Assembly: GCF_029392015.1 (NCBI RefSeq)
Contig: NZ_CP113925.1
Location: 1,736,001 to 1,800,000, forward strand
DNA: 64,000 bases
Source of the DNA: Bifidobacterium sp. ESL0728
GTDB lineage: Bacteria; Actinomycetota; Actinomycetes; Actinomycetales; Bifidobacteriaceae
Direction: 5' to 3'
Shown here: piece after piece, positions 38,299 through 46,480 of the stretch
Numbering within the stretch: position 1 is the stretch's first letter
How the letters are laid out: each line of letters opens with the position of its first letter
The notes under the pieces: generated by a model
The model's database searches: none
What the model was told of the DNA's origin: nothing
The model's input: only the letters and a program-made list of their open reading frames with translations
Translations under genes and position numbers: made by a program

Positions 38299-38865
38299 AT
38301 GTCCACTTCACAGGCAATTACCAAGCGATACAGAGACAAACGGTCTCTGTTGAAACTTATCATGCCTGCTGCAAAATATTTTAATGAATATCTTATCGGC
38401 CGGAATACAAAGATAATCTGCGAAAACAACGAGACTTATCGCATAAATTGGGAAAAACAAAATTTCATGCATCTGTGCGGACTTCGATATCAAAAGCCCA
38501 GTGGGCACCATCACATTGTGCAAGCCGAAGTATTCTACGATGATCTGCTCTCCCACAAACTCTCAATTAAAAACATTGGCTTCACGCACACGAACACAGG
38601 AATACTCAAAAGCAAATGTCAAGTTATCTTGCCTGCGCTTCAACTTGACTCGCGAACCAATTTGCTCACAATCAAAGCCCCTGCAAACAAAGCAAACGTG
38701 ACTTTATATATAGGCAATACAGGGTTCGCACTAGGACTGCTTGAAAAGTTGATAAATGATGGAGAATACATTCCCAGCAGTCTACGAAAACAGGATGTCA
38801 ATTCCCCGAATCTACGACTTTCCGAAACATCACCAATCCGTGTACTAAAAACCATTATTGAATAG
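38299..38865 (+). CDS. Probable PBECR4/BECR-fold nuclease protein
   Basis: A 188-residue protein with visibly lower GC than its neighbours, suggesting acquisition by transfer. Features NWEKQNFMHLCGLRY, an internal FYDDLLSHKLS segment, and a late GFALGLLEKLINDGEYIPSSL fit my memory of PBECR4-domain proteins, a Barnase/EndoU/ColicinE5/RelE-like nuclease group linked to phage and toxin systems. Catalytic residues cannot be assigned by eye; conserved-looking His residues sit at HLCGL and SGHHHIV. No ribosome site precedes the ATG. No protein antitoxin gene is adjacent. The upstream candidate structured RNA raises an RNA-neutralised toxin as a possibility. Confidence 0.55.
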   Translation: MSTSQAITKRYRDKRSLLKLIMPAAKYFNEYLIGRNTKIICENNETYRINWEKQNFMHLCGLRYQKPSGHHHIVQAEVFYDDLLSHKLSIKNIGFTHTNTGILKSKCQVILPALQLDSRTNLLTIKAPANKANVTLYIGNTGFALGLLEKLINDGEYIPSSLRKQDVNSPNLRLSETSPIRVLKTIIE

Positions 38866-38895
38866 CACCTTCACAATCTGATTTGCAGTTTTACA

Positions 38896-38908
38896 TTAAC
38901 TCAGTTAA
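38896..38908. promoter_or_regulatory. Palindrome upstream of the ROK regulator gene
   Basis: TTAACT-C-AGTTAA, perfect 6-bp arms, 79 nt before the regulator start. A possible autoregulatory operator. Confidence 0.35.
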
Positions 38909-38986
38909 TATATGAAGTCAGTTCATCAATGTGTGATCGTCATTGACGGCGGTTACGGATGCAGGATTGACCCGAGGAGGTGTCAG

Positions 38987-40447
38987 ATGCACGAACCCAG
39001 TGAATCATCAACGCCTCTGCACGCAACCCAACCGTTGTCCATCGATCATCTCGCCCCCTCAATGCCGGACTTTCCCGACGATTCGACCCGTGTCCCCGCC
39101 CCGCAATCGGTGGTTTCGGAACGCAACCGTTCAAGAACCCTGTGGCACCTTTATCACTACGGCATCTCATCGCGAGCGCAAATCGCCAAAGCGCTCGGTC
39201 TGACTCCCGCCGCCATCACAAAAATCACCGCACGTCTGATCGACGCCGGAATCGTCACCGAAACCGGCGATATGAAAGGCAGCAAACGCCGTCGATCCAT
39301 CGGGCTGAAAATCGACACCGAGCGTTTCCACTTCATCGGGGTCAAATTCGCACGCAGCCTCGTGCAAATCGGTGTCTTCGACCTGAAAGGCACACGCCTG
39401 AGCCTCGCCGACATGCCCCGCGTCAGCGATGATACGATTGACGCAGCCATTGCCGCCACACACAAAGCCATCGATTCCCTGCTCAAAACCGACCACGATA
39501 TCGTCGCCATCGGCATGGCCGTGCCCGGCCCGTACCTGCACGGCACCGGTTACGCGGCACTTGTTTCCAGCATGCCGCACTGGCGCAACATCAACTTCCA
39601 GAAGGAATTCGGGCAAGACTGCCCTGTCCCCGTCTTCATCGAGCAGGACGCACGGGCCGGAGCTCTGGCACAACGGCTTTTCGGCGGATTCGACGACGCC
39701 GGCAGCCTCGCCTATTTCCTGCTCGGCGAAGGTGTCGGCCTCGGGGTCATCGAAAACGGCAGACTCGTCTACGGCAACCTCGGTGCCTCCACCGAACTCG
39801 GCCACGTTTCCATCGATGCGGTCAATGGCAAAAAGTGCGAATGCGGGAACGTCGGATGCCTTGAATGCTATTGCTCCGCCGGCGCGATCCACGAGCAAAT
39901 CGACAAACTCGGCATCGTTGAAGGCTCCGAGGCGATGACACATATCGAAGCGTGCCAGGCATTGTTTGCCCAATCACAAGACAGCAACGGAGCTTCCGAC
40001 GTATCGGCCAAGGCCAGTACCGGCAGCGATCACACGAATAAGGGCAGCAACAACACTACCTGCAACATTGACACCGAAAGCGATAATGCCGGAACAAACT
40101 CCGGCACGAGTGCAGCGGACGCTGAAAGAATCGCCAAAGCGCGTCAACTCGTCGCTGAAATCGGCCGTTACGTGGGCTACGGATGCGTCATCATCTGCAA
40201 CGCCTTCAACCCGAAGCGCATCGTCTTGGGCGATATCGGCGCGCTCGGAGGTCAGCAGCTGATCGATGCCGCGCAGGCGGTGGTCGACCAACGCGTCATC
40301 CCCGAAATCGCTCAATCCACCGAAATCACCTTCTCCGGCCTGCCCACCGACGCGGCGGTCCTCGGCGCCGCAGCCACGGCCATCACCCAGTTTTTGGATC
40401 GTCCTTCCTATTTCCGTGCCGCCCATCCGCCTGGAAATGCAGAATGA
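38987..40447 (+). CDS. ROK-family transcriptional regulator
   Basis: A 486-residue repressor-type ROK protein. The N-terminal winged helix-turn-helix (about residues 50-110) contains ISSRAQIAKALGLTPAAI, and the ROK sugar-binding domain contains the zinc motif CECGNVGCLECYC and sugar-site EQDARAGALAQRLF. The start at 38987 has GAGGAGGT 5 nt upstream. An unusual Ser/Thr/Asn/Asp-rich insertion (about residues 328-376) interrupts the C-terminal part. It is followed by fructokinase 115 nt downstream in the same direction, so that gene is a likely target. The effector sugar is unknown. Confidence 0.88.
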   Translation: MHEPSESSTPLHATQPLSIDHLAPSMPDFPDDSTRVPAPQSVVSERNRSRTLWHLYHYGISSRAQIAKALGLTPAAITKITARLIDAGIVTETGDMKGSKRRRSIGLKIDTERFHFIGVKFARSLVQIGVFDLKGTRLSLADMPRVSDDTIDAAIAATHKAIDSLLKTDHDIVAIGMAVPGPYLHGTGYAALVSSMPHWRNINFQKEFGQDCPVPVFIEQDARAGALAQRLFGGFDDAGSLAYFLLGEGVGLGVIENGRLVYGNLGASTELGHVSIDAVNGKKCECGNVGCLECYCSAGAIHEQIDKLGIVEGSEAMTHIEACQALFAQSQDSNGASDVSAKASTGSDHTNKGSNNTTCNIDTESDNAGTNSGTSAADAERIAKARQLVAEIGRYVGYGCVIICNAFNPKRIVLGDIGALGGQQLIDAAQAVVDQRVIPEIAQSTEITFSGLPTDAAVLGAAATAITQFLDRPSYFRAAHPPGNAE

Positions 40448-40562
40448 TCTGAAAGCAAGACCGACTCCGCATCGACTTCCTGGTCAAAACGGATAACACC
40501 GTCAACAAATCAACAGACTCATAACTTAAGACTTATATACAGATGTCAGAAAGGATCACATC

Positions 40563-41459
40563 ATGACCAAGCCAATCGTCGTTTCCCTAGGAGAACTACT
40601 CTGGGACATGCTCCCGACCGGCAAGCGCGCTGGCGGCGCTCCCGTCAATTTCGCCTATCACGCCGCGATGAACGGTGCGGAAGGCCACGCCATCAGCGCC
40701 GTGGGCGAAGACCCGCTGGGCGATGAGCTCGTCGCAGCCATCGAAAAGTCCGGCGTCGAATCCATCATCCAACGCAACGCCTGGCCGACCTCCACCGTCG
40801 AGGTCGCGCTGAAAAACGGCATCCCGGAATACACCATCATCAAGGGTGTTGCCTGGGACCACATCCTCTACACCCGCGAGCTGATCAACATGGTGCAGAA
40901 GGCCGACGCAATCTGTTACGGCACGCTCGCCCTGCGCAGCCAGGAGTCCCACGACACCATCGTCGAGCTTTTGAAGCACGCCAAGCCCACCGCCATGAAG
41001 TTCTTCGACATCAACATCCGCGGCGACCACTATTCCAAGGATCTGATCAACGAACTACTCGGCTACGCGACCGTCTTCAAGATCAACGACGCCGAGCTAC
41101 TGCTGCTGCGCGACATGTTCGACATCCGCGGCACCTCCGACGAGGAGGCATGCAACTGGTTCATGGAAAAGTACGACCTCAACTATGTCATCCTGACCGG
41201 CGGCTCGACCTTCAGCACGATCATCGCCAAGGACGGGGAATCCTCCACGCTTGACACCCCGCGCGTCGATGTCGTCGACACCGTCGGCGCCGGCGATTCC
41301 TTCTCCGGCACGTTCACCGCCAAGGTGCTAACGGGTGCCTCGTTGCAGGAAGCGCACCGTGCCGCCGTCAATACCGCCGCCTTCGTCTGCACGCAGAACG
41401 GCGCCTGGCCCAAGTATCCGGAGAACATTCCGAATTATCTGGGTGAGTCCGAGAAGTGA
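40563..41459 (+). CDS. Fructokinase (PfkB family)
   Basis: A 298-residue PfkB-type sugar kinase. GGAPVNFAYHAAMNG is the N-terminal sugar-binding signature of fructokinases; VDVVDTVGAGDSFSGTF is PfkB signature 2 with the catalytic Asp. It should phosphorylate fructose to fructose-6-phosphate, the entry metabolite of the bifid shunt. AGAAAGGA precedes the ATG. In this island it would complete mannose use if the AGE protein at 50326 turns mannose into fructose. It is followed by a strong bidirectional terminator. Confidence 0.88.
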   Translation: MTKPIVVSLGELLWDMLPTGKRAGGAPVNFAYHAAMNGAEGHAISAVGEDPLGDELVAAIEKSGVESIIQRNAWPTSTVEVALKNGIPEYTIIKGVAWDHILYTRELINMVQKADAICYGTLALRSQESHDTIVELLKHAKPTAMKFFDINIRGDHYSKDLINELLGYATVFKINDAELLLLRDMFDIRGTSDEEACNWFMEKYDLNYVILTGGSTFSTIIAKDGESSTLDTPRVDVVDTVGAGDSFSGTFTAKVLTGASLQEAHRAAVNTAAFVCTQNGAWPKYPENIPNYLGESEK

Positions 41460-41502
41460 GCCATCATATCGAAATATAAATCGGCATATCGATAGATATA
41501 TA

Positions 41503-41549
41503 AAAAGCCGGCACCGCGAGAAGCAATTCCTGCGGTGCCGGCTTTTCGT
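41503..41549. terminator. Bidirectional rho-independent terminator (fructokinase / nagA)
   Basis: Arms AAAAGCCGGCACCGC and GCGGTGCCGGCTTTT around a 14-nt loop, with A/T runs on both sides, between convergent genes. Confidence 0.9.
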
Positions 41550-41685
41550 ATCGTTACGACAATCAGATATTCAAAATGTCATACATTGCGTTTCGATATT
41601 TTCTTATGCTGCCGTCCAAATGCGCTGTTTGTGCCTGGAATTTGGTCGATGCCACGCACTTTCCCAATATCAGGACGCAATGATT

Positions 41686-43038
41686 TCAACGAACCTGACG
41701 GCCGCCGCACCAGACGTGTTCGACTTGCCAGGTCTCGGGGTCGCTGATCAGCACATCGGCGGCATACCCAGGCGAAAGCAGACCAAGCGGCGCACCGGTG
41801 ACGGCGTTCACGCGGTCGAAACCGAATGCGCGGGCCGGTGTGAGCGTGGCCGCCTCGACGGCATCGCTCGGTGCCATGCCCAACACGTTGACCGCACGCT
41901 CGACGGAACGCTCAAGCAGCAACGTGGAACCGGCGATGGAACCGTTAGAGACCAGACGAGCGTGACCGTCTTTGACCGCAACATCCAACGCACCCAGCTT
42001 GTAGGCTCCGTCAGGGCAATCCGTGGCCGACATCGCGTCGGTGACGAAGGCAATGCGATGAGGCGCGAATTTCACCGCCATCTTCAATACCGGGTTCTGC
42101 ACGTGGAAGCCGTCGTTGATGAGCTCGATGGTGACGCGAGGATCTTCCACCGCCGCCGGAATCGGGCCAGGTTCGCGGTGCTTCAAGCCGTTCATCGCGT
42201 TGAAGATATGGGTCATGATCCTGGAGCCGGCCTCGAAACCACGCTTGGCGGTCTCATAGTCGGCGTCGCAATGGCCCACAGCCGGCACGACACCTGCTGC
42301 CGCGAATCGCTTGATGGCGCTTATTCCGTGCGGCAGTTCGGGGGCGATGGTGATTTGCCGAATCGAACCGTCGGCGGCATCGAGAAGACGGTCGACCAAA
42401 TCGTCGGTCGGGTCTTTCAGACATTTCGGGTCGTGTGCGCCCTTGCGGGAAAGCGCCAGGAACGGACCTTCCAGGTGAGCGCCAAGAACGTCCGTGCGCT
42501 TGCCCATGGCCGCTTTGACGTTTTTGAGATTCGCGCACATCACGTCCATCGGGTTGGTAATCAGCGAAAGCACCTGACGCGTGGTACCGTGCACCAGATG
42601 ACCGGCACGCGCGATATCAATGCCTTCAAGGCCGTCGTCGAATGACCGATCCCACGAGCCGTGCGCGTGGATGTCGATATAGCCGGGCGTGAGGTTTTTG
42701 CCTTGGGCGTCGAAGACAACCACGCCGGATTTGAACGAGAGAGTCGAAACCGCATCTCGCCCGTTGCCGGCGGCATCATCGTAACCTTTGTCGCGAGCAT
42801 CATTGCGAACTTCTTCCGCGGTGATGCCAAAACCTCGAGCCGCCGAAGCCAACGACATTTCTCCGCTCCCGGTGGCCGTAATCACACCATCGCGGGCAAT
42901 CAGCCAAAAATCATCCTGCATGCCACGAGCGTCCACTTTGCGGGCACCGTGTACAACCAGCCAAGGAAGCGCCGTGCCTTCTACGGCCTTCGTGACGCGT
43001 TCAACCGTCTGCTGCCTATCTTGCGATATCATCGGCAC
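41686..43038 (-). CDS. nagA: N-acetylglucosamine-6-phosphate deacetylase
   Basis: A 450-residue amidohydrolase that removes acetate from GlcNAc-6-phosphate. Motifs are YIDIHAHGSWDRSFDDG (first metal region), GAHLEGPFL (metal Glu), VGHCDADYETAKRGF and THIFNAMNGLKHREPG (metal and substrate His), and AFVTDAMSATDCPDG (catalytic Asp). It is longer than the common 380-residue form because of an N-terminal extension. The start is GTG 43038 or ATG 43032; neither has an ideal ribosome site, but the end of nagB 6 nt upstream supplies AGGAG. It is the last gene of the nagR-nagK-nagB-nagA operon. Confidence 0.92.
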   Translation of the reverse strand: MPMISQDRQQTVERVTKAVEGTALPWLVVHGARKVDARGMQDDFWLIARDGVITATGSGEMSLASAARGFGITAEEVRNDARDKGYDDAAGNGRDAVSTLSFKSGVVVFDAQGKNLTPGYIDIHAHGSWDRSFDDGLEGIDIARAGHLVHGTTRQVLSLITNPMDVMCANLKNVKAAMGKRTDVLGAHLEGPFLALSRKGAHDPKCLKDPTDDLVDRLLDAADGSIRQITIAPELPHGISAIKRFAAAGVVPAVGHCDADYETAKRGFEAGSRIMTHIFNAMNGLKHREPGPIPAAVEDPRVTIELINDGFHVQNPVLKMAVKFAPHRIAFVTDAMSATDCPDGAYKLGALDVAVKDGHARLVSNGSIAGSTLLLERSVERAVNVLGMAPSDAVEAATLTPARAFGFDRVNAVTGAPLGLLSPGYAADVLISDPETWQVEHVWCGGRQVR

Positions 43039-43044
43039 CGTCTC

Positions 43045-43833
43045 TCAGATCTCCTGCCACGCCGGCTTGTGCTCGTAGGCATAACGGTAGTAATCCTTAT
43101 GCGCGAGCTTGGAGGCGGCGGCCTCGTCGACGATGATGGTGGCGTGCGGGTGCAGCTGCAGCGCGGAAGCCGGGCAGAAGGCGCTGATGCCGCCCTCGCA
43201 GGTCTCCTTGATGGCCTCGGCCTTGCCCTCGCCGAACGCGAGCAGGACCAAGTGGCGGGCTTTCATAATCGTGCCGATGCCTTGCGTGATGCAGTGGGTG
43301 GGTACTTTGTTGACGTCGCCTTCGAAGAAGCGGGCGTTGTCGACGCGGGTCTGCTCCGCGAGCGTCTTGATGCGGGTGCCGCTGGCGAGCGAGGACCCAG
43401 GCTCGTTGAAGCCGATATGGCCGTCAGTGCCGATGCCGAGAATCTGCACGTCCACGCCGCCCGCGGTCTCGATCGCCGCATCATACTCGCGCCCGGCGTT
43501 CTGGATTGTCTCAAGGTTGCCGTTGGGCACGCGCACCTTGGCCGGATCGAGGCCCAAAGGCTCGACCACCGTGCGGGTGATCGTGCTGCGGTAGGACTGC
43601 GGGTGGGCCGGGTCGAGGCCGGCGTACTCGTCGAGCGCGAAACCGCGCACTTGGCTGACATCGAGCTTGCGCGCCTTCACTGCCGCAGCCAGATGCTTGT
43701 AGGCCGCCAGCGGGCTGGAACCCGTGGCCAGGCCGAGTACGGCGTTCGGCTTGCTTTCGATCAGATCGGCGACGCACTTGGCGTAAATCTCGCCGGCCTC
43801 ATCTTCATCTTTGGTAATGATGATTTCTGCCAT
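43045..43833 (-). CDS. nagB: Glucosamine-6-phosphate deaminase
   Basis: A 262-residue enzyme that converts glucosamine-6-phosphate to fructose-6-phosphate and ammonia. Visible motifs are LGLATGSSPLAAYKHL (phosphate loop), GFALDEYAGLDPAHPQSY (catalytic Asp and His region), GIGTDGHIGFNEPGSSL, and a C-terminal domain ending before AWQEI. AAAGGAG lies 6 nt before the ATG. Six nt separate it from nagA, while an 87-nt gap with a hairpin separates it from the kinase gene upstream, suggesting internal processing or a level change within the operon. Confidence 0.95.
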   Translation of the reverse strand: MAEIIITKDEDEAGEIYAKCVADLIESKPNAVLGLATGSSPLAAYKHLAAAVKARKLDVSQVRGFALDEYAGLDPAHPQSYRSTITRTVVEPLGLDPAKVRVPNGNLETIQNAGREYDAAIETAGGVDVQILGIGTDGHIGFNEPGSSLASGTRIKTLAEQTRVDNARFFEGDVNKVPTHCITQGIGTIMKARHLVLLAFGEGKAEAIKETCEGGISAFCPASALQLHPHATIIVDEAAASKLAHKDYYRYAYEHKPAWQEI

Positions 43834-43865
43834 ATTATTTCTCCTTTGTTTTTTCTGAACCTTTG

Positions 43866-43886
43866 CATGTTGCGTTGGGCAACATG
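43866..43886 (-). other. Intercistronic hairpin between the ROK kinase gene and nagB
   Basis: Arms CATGTTGC / GCAACATG around a 5-nt loop. No T-run follows on the minus strand, so it is more likely a stabilising or processing structure, or an operator, than a terminator. Confidence 0.5.
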
Positions 43887-43920
43887 TCCAAGTCTTCTTT
43901 TGTTTTATCTGTCGACGGCT

Positions 43921-45021
43921 TTATCCGTTGACGGTTCTGGCCATCGCATAACCCGCACCGATGCAGCCGATTGGCTTGTTTGAGTCCACCAAGGCAACCC
44001 GGCCGTCCAGATGCAACGAGGCGATGAACGGACTGTCTGAGGCGCGGGTGCGAAGCTCGGCGCGTATCGCGTCAAGCAGCGGAGCACCCGTTTTGGCCGT
44101 TCCCCCGCCGATCATGATGATTCTAGAGTCAACGGCGAGCGCGAGGACGTCGATGGCATCGGCGATGGCCCCGATAACGGTGCCTAAAACCTCGCAAGCT
44201 GCCTTATGCTGAGGATTTCCGGCATCATTTGCCTTGGCGATGATGTCGGGCATCGGCGGGTCGGCTTGCGGCCATTGGCGCTTGATGGCGTTGCCTCCGG
44301 CAGCGCTTTCAAGGCAACCTTTCTGACCGCATCCGCAGAGCCAACGGTGCCGTTCGACAGGGATATGGCCGATTTCGCCGACCACTCCGCTGAAACCGCT
44401 GTCGAGCACGCCGTCGCGCAGAACGCCTGCGGCGAGGCCGGTTCCGAGATTGAGGAACGCGAATACGTCACTTGCCGATTGGCTTTCCGATTGCGTTTCG
44501 TTGCGATCGCCAAGCGTGACGTAAGCCCCCAGCGTAGCGGCGTTGACATCGTTTTCGAGATGGGCCGGCAAACCGTTGGCTTCGCTGATTTCGTCGGCCA
44601 GCGCAAGACGCGGGATACCGAGGTTGGCCACATTTTCCACCACGCCGGTTTTCGGGTAGACCCGACCGGGGATGCACAGACCGATACCGATTAACGCCGA
44701 ATCATCGATCCGTCCTGATTCATGCGACGAATCCAACTCCGTCTGATTGCGCGATTCATCGCTACACAGCAAACCGACGACTCGGTTCACATCCTCTACA
44801 ACCTCTCGGCATCCCGGTCGCGCCGGAACGCGTGCCGTATCGAGCACACGGCACCCGCCCTGTTTGTCGAAATCCAGCAATGCACCTGCGATTTTCGTGC
44901 CGCCGATATCGACGCCGATATATCGTCCCGGGCAACGCAAAGCCTGGGTACTATGAGAACTGGCATCATTAAAAGACATATGCGCCGGCCTCATGGCACT
45001 GTCTTCAATAGCGTTCGTCAT
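43921..45021 (-). CDS. ROK-family sugar kinase (probable N-acetylglucosamine kinase)
   Basis: A 366-residue ROK kinase: GRYIGVDIGGTKIAGALLDF (phosphate-1 ATP loop), LIGIGLCIPGRV, LENDVNAATLGAY (catalytic Asp within the END motif), FLNLGTGLAAGVL, GEIGHIPVERH and the zinc motif CGCGQKGCLES. It has no DNA-binding domain. Its position between the ROK regulator (4-nt overlap) and nagB-nagA makes GlcNAc the best substrate guess, giving GlcNAc-6-phosphate for NagA; glucose or ManNAc are alternatives. The first 30 residues are unconserved-looking, so a later Met could be the true start. Confidence 0.82.
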   Translation of the reverse strand: MTNAIEDSAMRPAHMSFNDASSHSTQALRCPGRYIGVDIGGTKIAGALLDFDKQGGCRVLDTARVPARPGCREVVEDVNRVVGLLCSDESRNQTELDSSHESGRIDDSALIGIGLCIPGRVYPKTGVVENVANLGIPRLALADEISEANGLPAHLENDVNAATLGAYVTLGDRNETQSESQSASDVFAFLNLGTGLAAGVLRDGVLDSGFSGVVGEIGHIPVERHRWLCGCGQKGCLESAAGGNAIKRQWPQADPPMPDIIAKANDAGNPQHKAACEVLGTVIGAIADAIDVLALAVDSRIIMIGGGTAKTGAPLLDAIRAELRTRASDSPFIASLHLDGRVALVDSNKPIGCIGAGYAMARTVNG

Positions 45022-46265
45022 ATCGTTTCGCCCCTTTTCTTCACTGGCTGAGCTCCATTGCTCTGAGCTATATTTTGCATTACGTCAGCTTTGTTTGTTT
45101 CGCGCACTGCTTTTTCGCCGGAACCTGCACCTTCAAGCCCGCTTTGAACGCTTTCGTGACGTGTATGGATACTGTCGACCAGACGGCGAATAACCGCTTC
45201 GGCCTGGCCGCGCAACACGAGGTCGTCGCCTTGCTGACAACGACGAACCGACGGCTGGCCATGATAGTCAACGAAGGTTTTGCCCTTCAGCTCCTCACGC
45301 ATGGCCTCTAAAAACGCCGTTCCGACGATATCGGCCGGACCCGCCACCGAGACATCCGCCAAATCAAGAAGACTCACCGACATGGCCAGTGCGCCGCCCA
45401 GCATGGTTCCCGCATTGGCGAGAATTGTTTCCCGTGCTTGTGGTTCAGCCTCGATGCGTTCGCGGAGTTTCGGGACGCTCACCATCATTTCCAGGCATCC
45501 CCGCTTGCCACAGACGCACTGCGGACCATCGGGGGCAACCACGACGTGCCCGATCTCACCGGCCGAATATCCGCTGCCGTCGACGATCTTTCCGTCAACG
45601 CACACGGCCGCGCCCACGCCCTGTCCTATATGGACGAACAGCGAATCCGCAGAACCGTCGCCAAAAGCGCATTCCCCCAAAAGCCCCATATTGACGTCAT
45701 TACAGACCAGAACCGGCAGATGAAGCTTCCCTTCAAGGCGGGCTTTCAAAGCGACACCGGCCCATCCAAGATTGACCGAACGAACCACTACGCCTTCGGC
45801 ATTGACAACGCCGGGTACCGCAACCCCCAACCCCAACACCGGCCGATTGGTGAGACCAAGCACCTTGGCGCACACGGCATCCACATCTTCGATTCTGAGC
45901 CGTCCGGAGCTTTCATAGGAGATTTCCACACGTTCGAGGATGCGACCAAGCAAATCGGTCAACACCGCCCTCAGCACAAACCGCTGGGTCAGATCGACGG
46001 AAGCCACGCACCAGCCGTCGGCGTCAACGGCAAGCATCACCGAACGCTTGCCACGCCCGGAGCGATGGTCAAGTCCTACCTCACGCAGCAGACGGTTATC
46101 AATCATCTCACCGGTCAGATCGCTGATCGCCATTCTGGAAAGCCCCATGCGGCGCCCCAGCTCGGCACGGGATATCGTCTCGGCGTCGGTAACGAGCCTG
46201 AACGCCGTACGGATATTGACAGCACGGATATCCGAGGGATCCGATTTCAGAGACTTCCGACTCAT
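45018..46265 (-). CDS. ROK-family transcriptional repressor of the nag operon (NagC/NagR-like)
   Basis: A 415-residue ROK repressor. The N-terminal helix-turn-helix contains ISRAELGRRMGLSRMAISDL; the ROK domain contains VCNDVNMGLLGECAFGDG, HIGQGVGAAVCVDG, GEIGHVVVAPDG and the zinc motif CVCGKRGCLEMM. The start at 46265 (MSRKSLKSDPSD) has GAAAGG upstream. The stop overlaps the kinase start by 4 nt. It is the first gene of the nag operon, so it probably controls its own promoter in the AT-rich 46266-46480 region. GlcNAc or GlcNAc-6-phosphate is the likely signal by analogy with NagC/NagR. Confidence 0.85.
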   Translation of the reverse strand: MSRKSLKSDPSDIRAVNIRTAFRLVTDAETISRAELGRRMGLSRMAISDLTGEMIDNRLLREVGLDHRSGRGKRSVMLAVDADGWCVASVDLTQRFVLRAVLTDLLGRILERVEISYESSGRLRIEDVDAVCAKVLGLTNRPVLGLGVAVPGVVNAEGVVVRSVNLGWAGVALKARLEGKLHLPVLVCNDVNMGLLGECAFGDGSADSLFVHIGQGVGAAVCVDGKIVDGSGYSAGEIGHVVVAPDGPQCVCGKRGCLEMMVSVPKLRERIEAEPQARETILANAGTMLGGALAMSVSLLDLADVSVAGPADIVGTAFLEAMREELKGKTFVDYHGQPSVRRCQQGDDLVLRGQAEAVIRRLVDSIHTRHESVQSGLEGAGSGEKAVRETNKADVMQNIAQSNGAQPVKKRGETI

Positions 46266-46296
46266 ACCGTGCCTTTCGTATGAAAACAAATTTTAT

Positions 46297-46378
46297 GTAA
46301 ACTATATTTACTTTTCATTGTATTGTATGGAGTACCCATATTGTTTGTATTTTTATATTATTTTATCGACAGTAAAAT
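46297..46378 (-). promoter_or_regulatory. Palindromic operator candidates upstream of the nag operon
   Basis: Three AT-rich inverted repeats: GTAAA-N5-TTTAC (46297-46311), TATGG-N5-CCATA (46326-46340) and ATTTTA-N7-TAAAAT (46360-46378). The middle one shares TGTATG and TAC/CCATA elements with the palindrome before the GH125 gene. Confidence 0.4.
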
Positions 46379-46480
46379 CTCATAAGATACTTTTTACTCC
46401 TTATGTCAACACTTATAACATATTACTTAATCACCGTATCAAAGGAGACAAAAACTGCCGTGACAACAACGATGCCACCC

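Noticed and set aside
37117-38510. The 12-mer AGCCCAGTGGGC occurs both in the 37.1 kb palindrome and inside the PBECR4-like gene
   Set aside because: The shared stretch is short and lies in a coding context in the second case. It is most likely chance.
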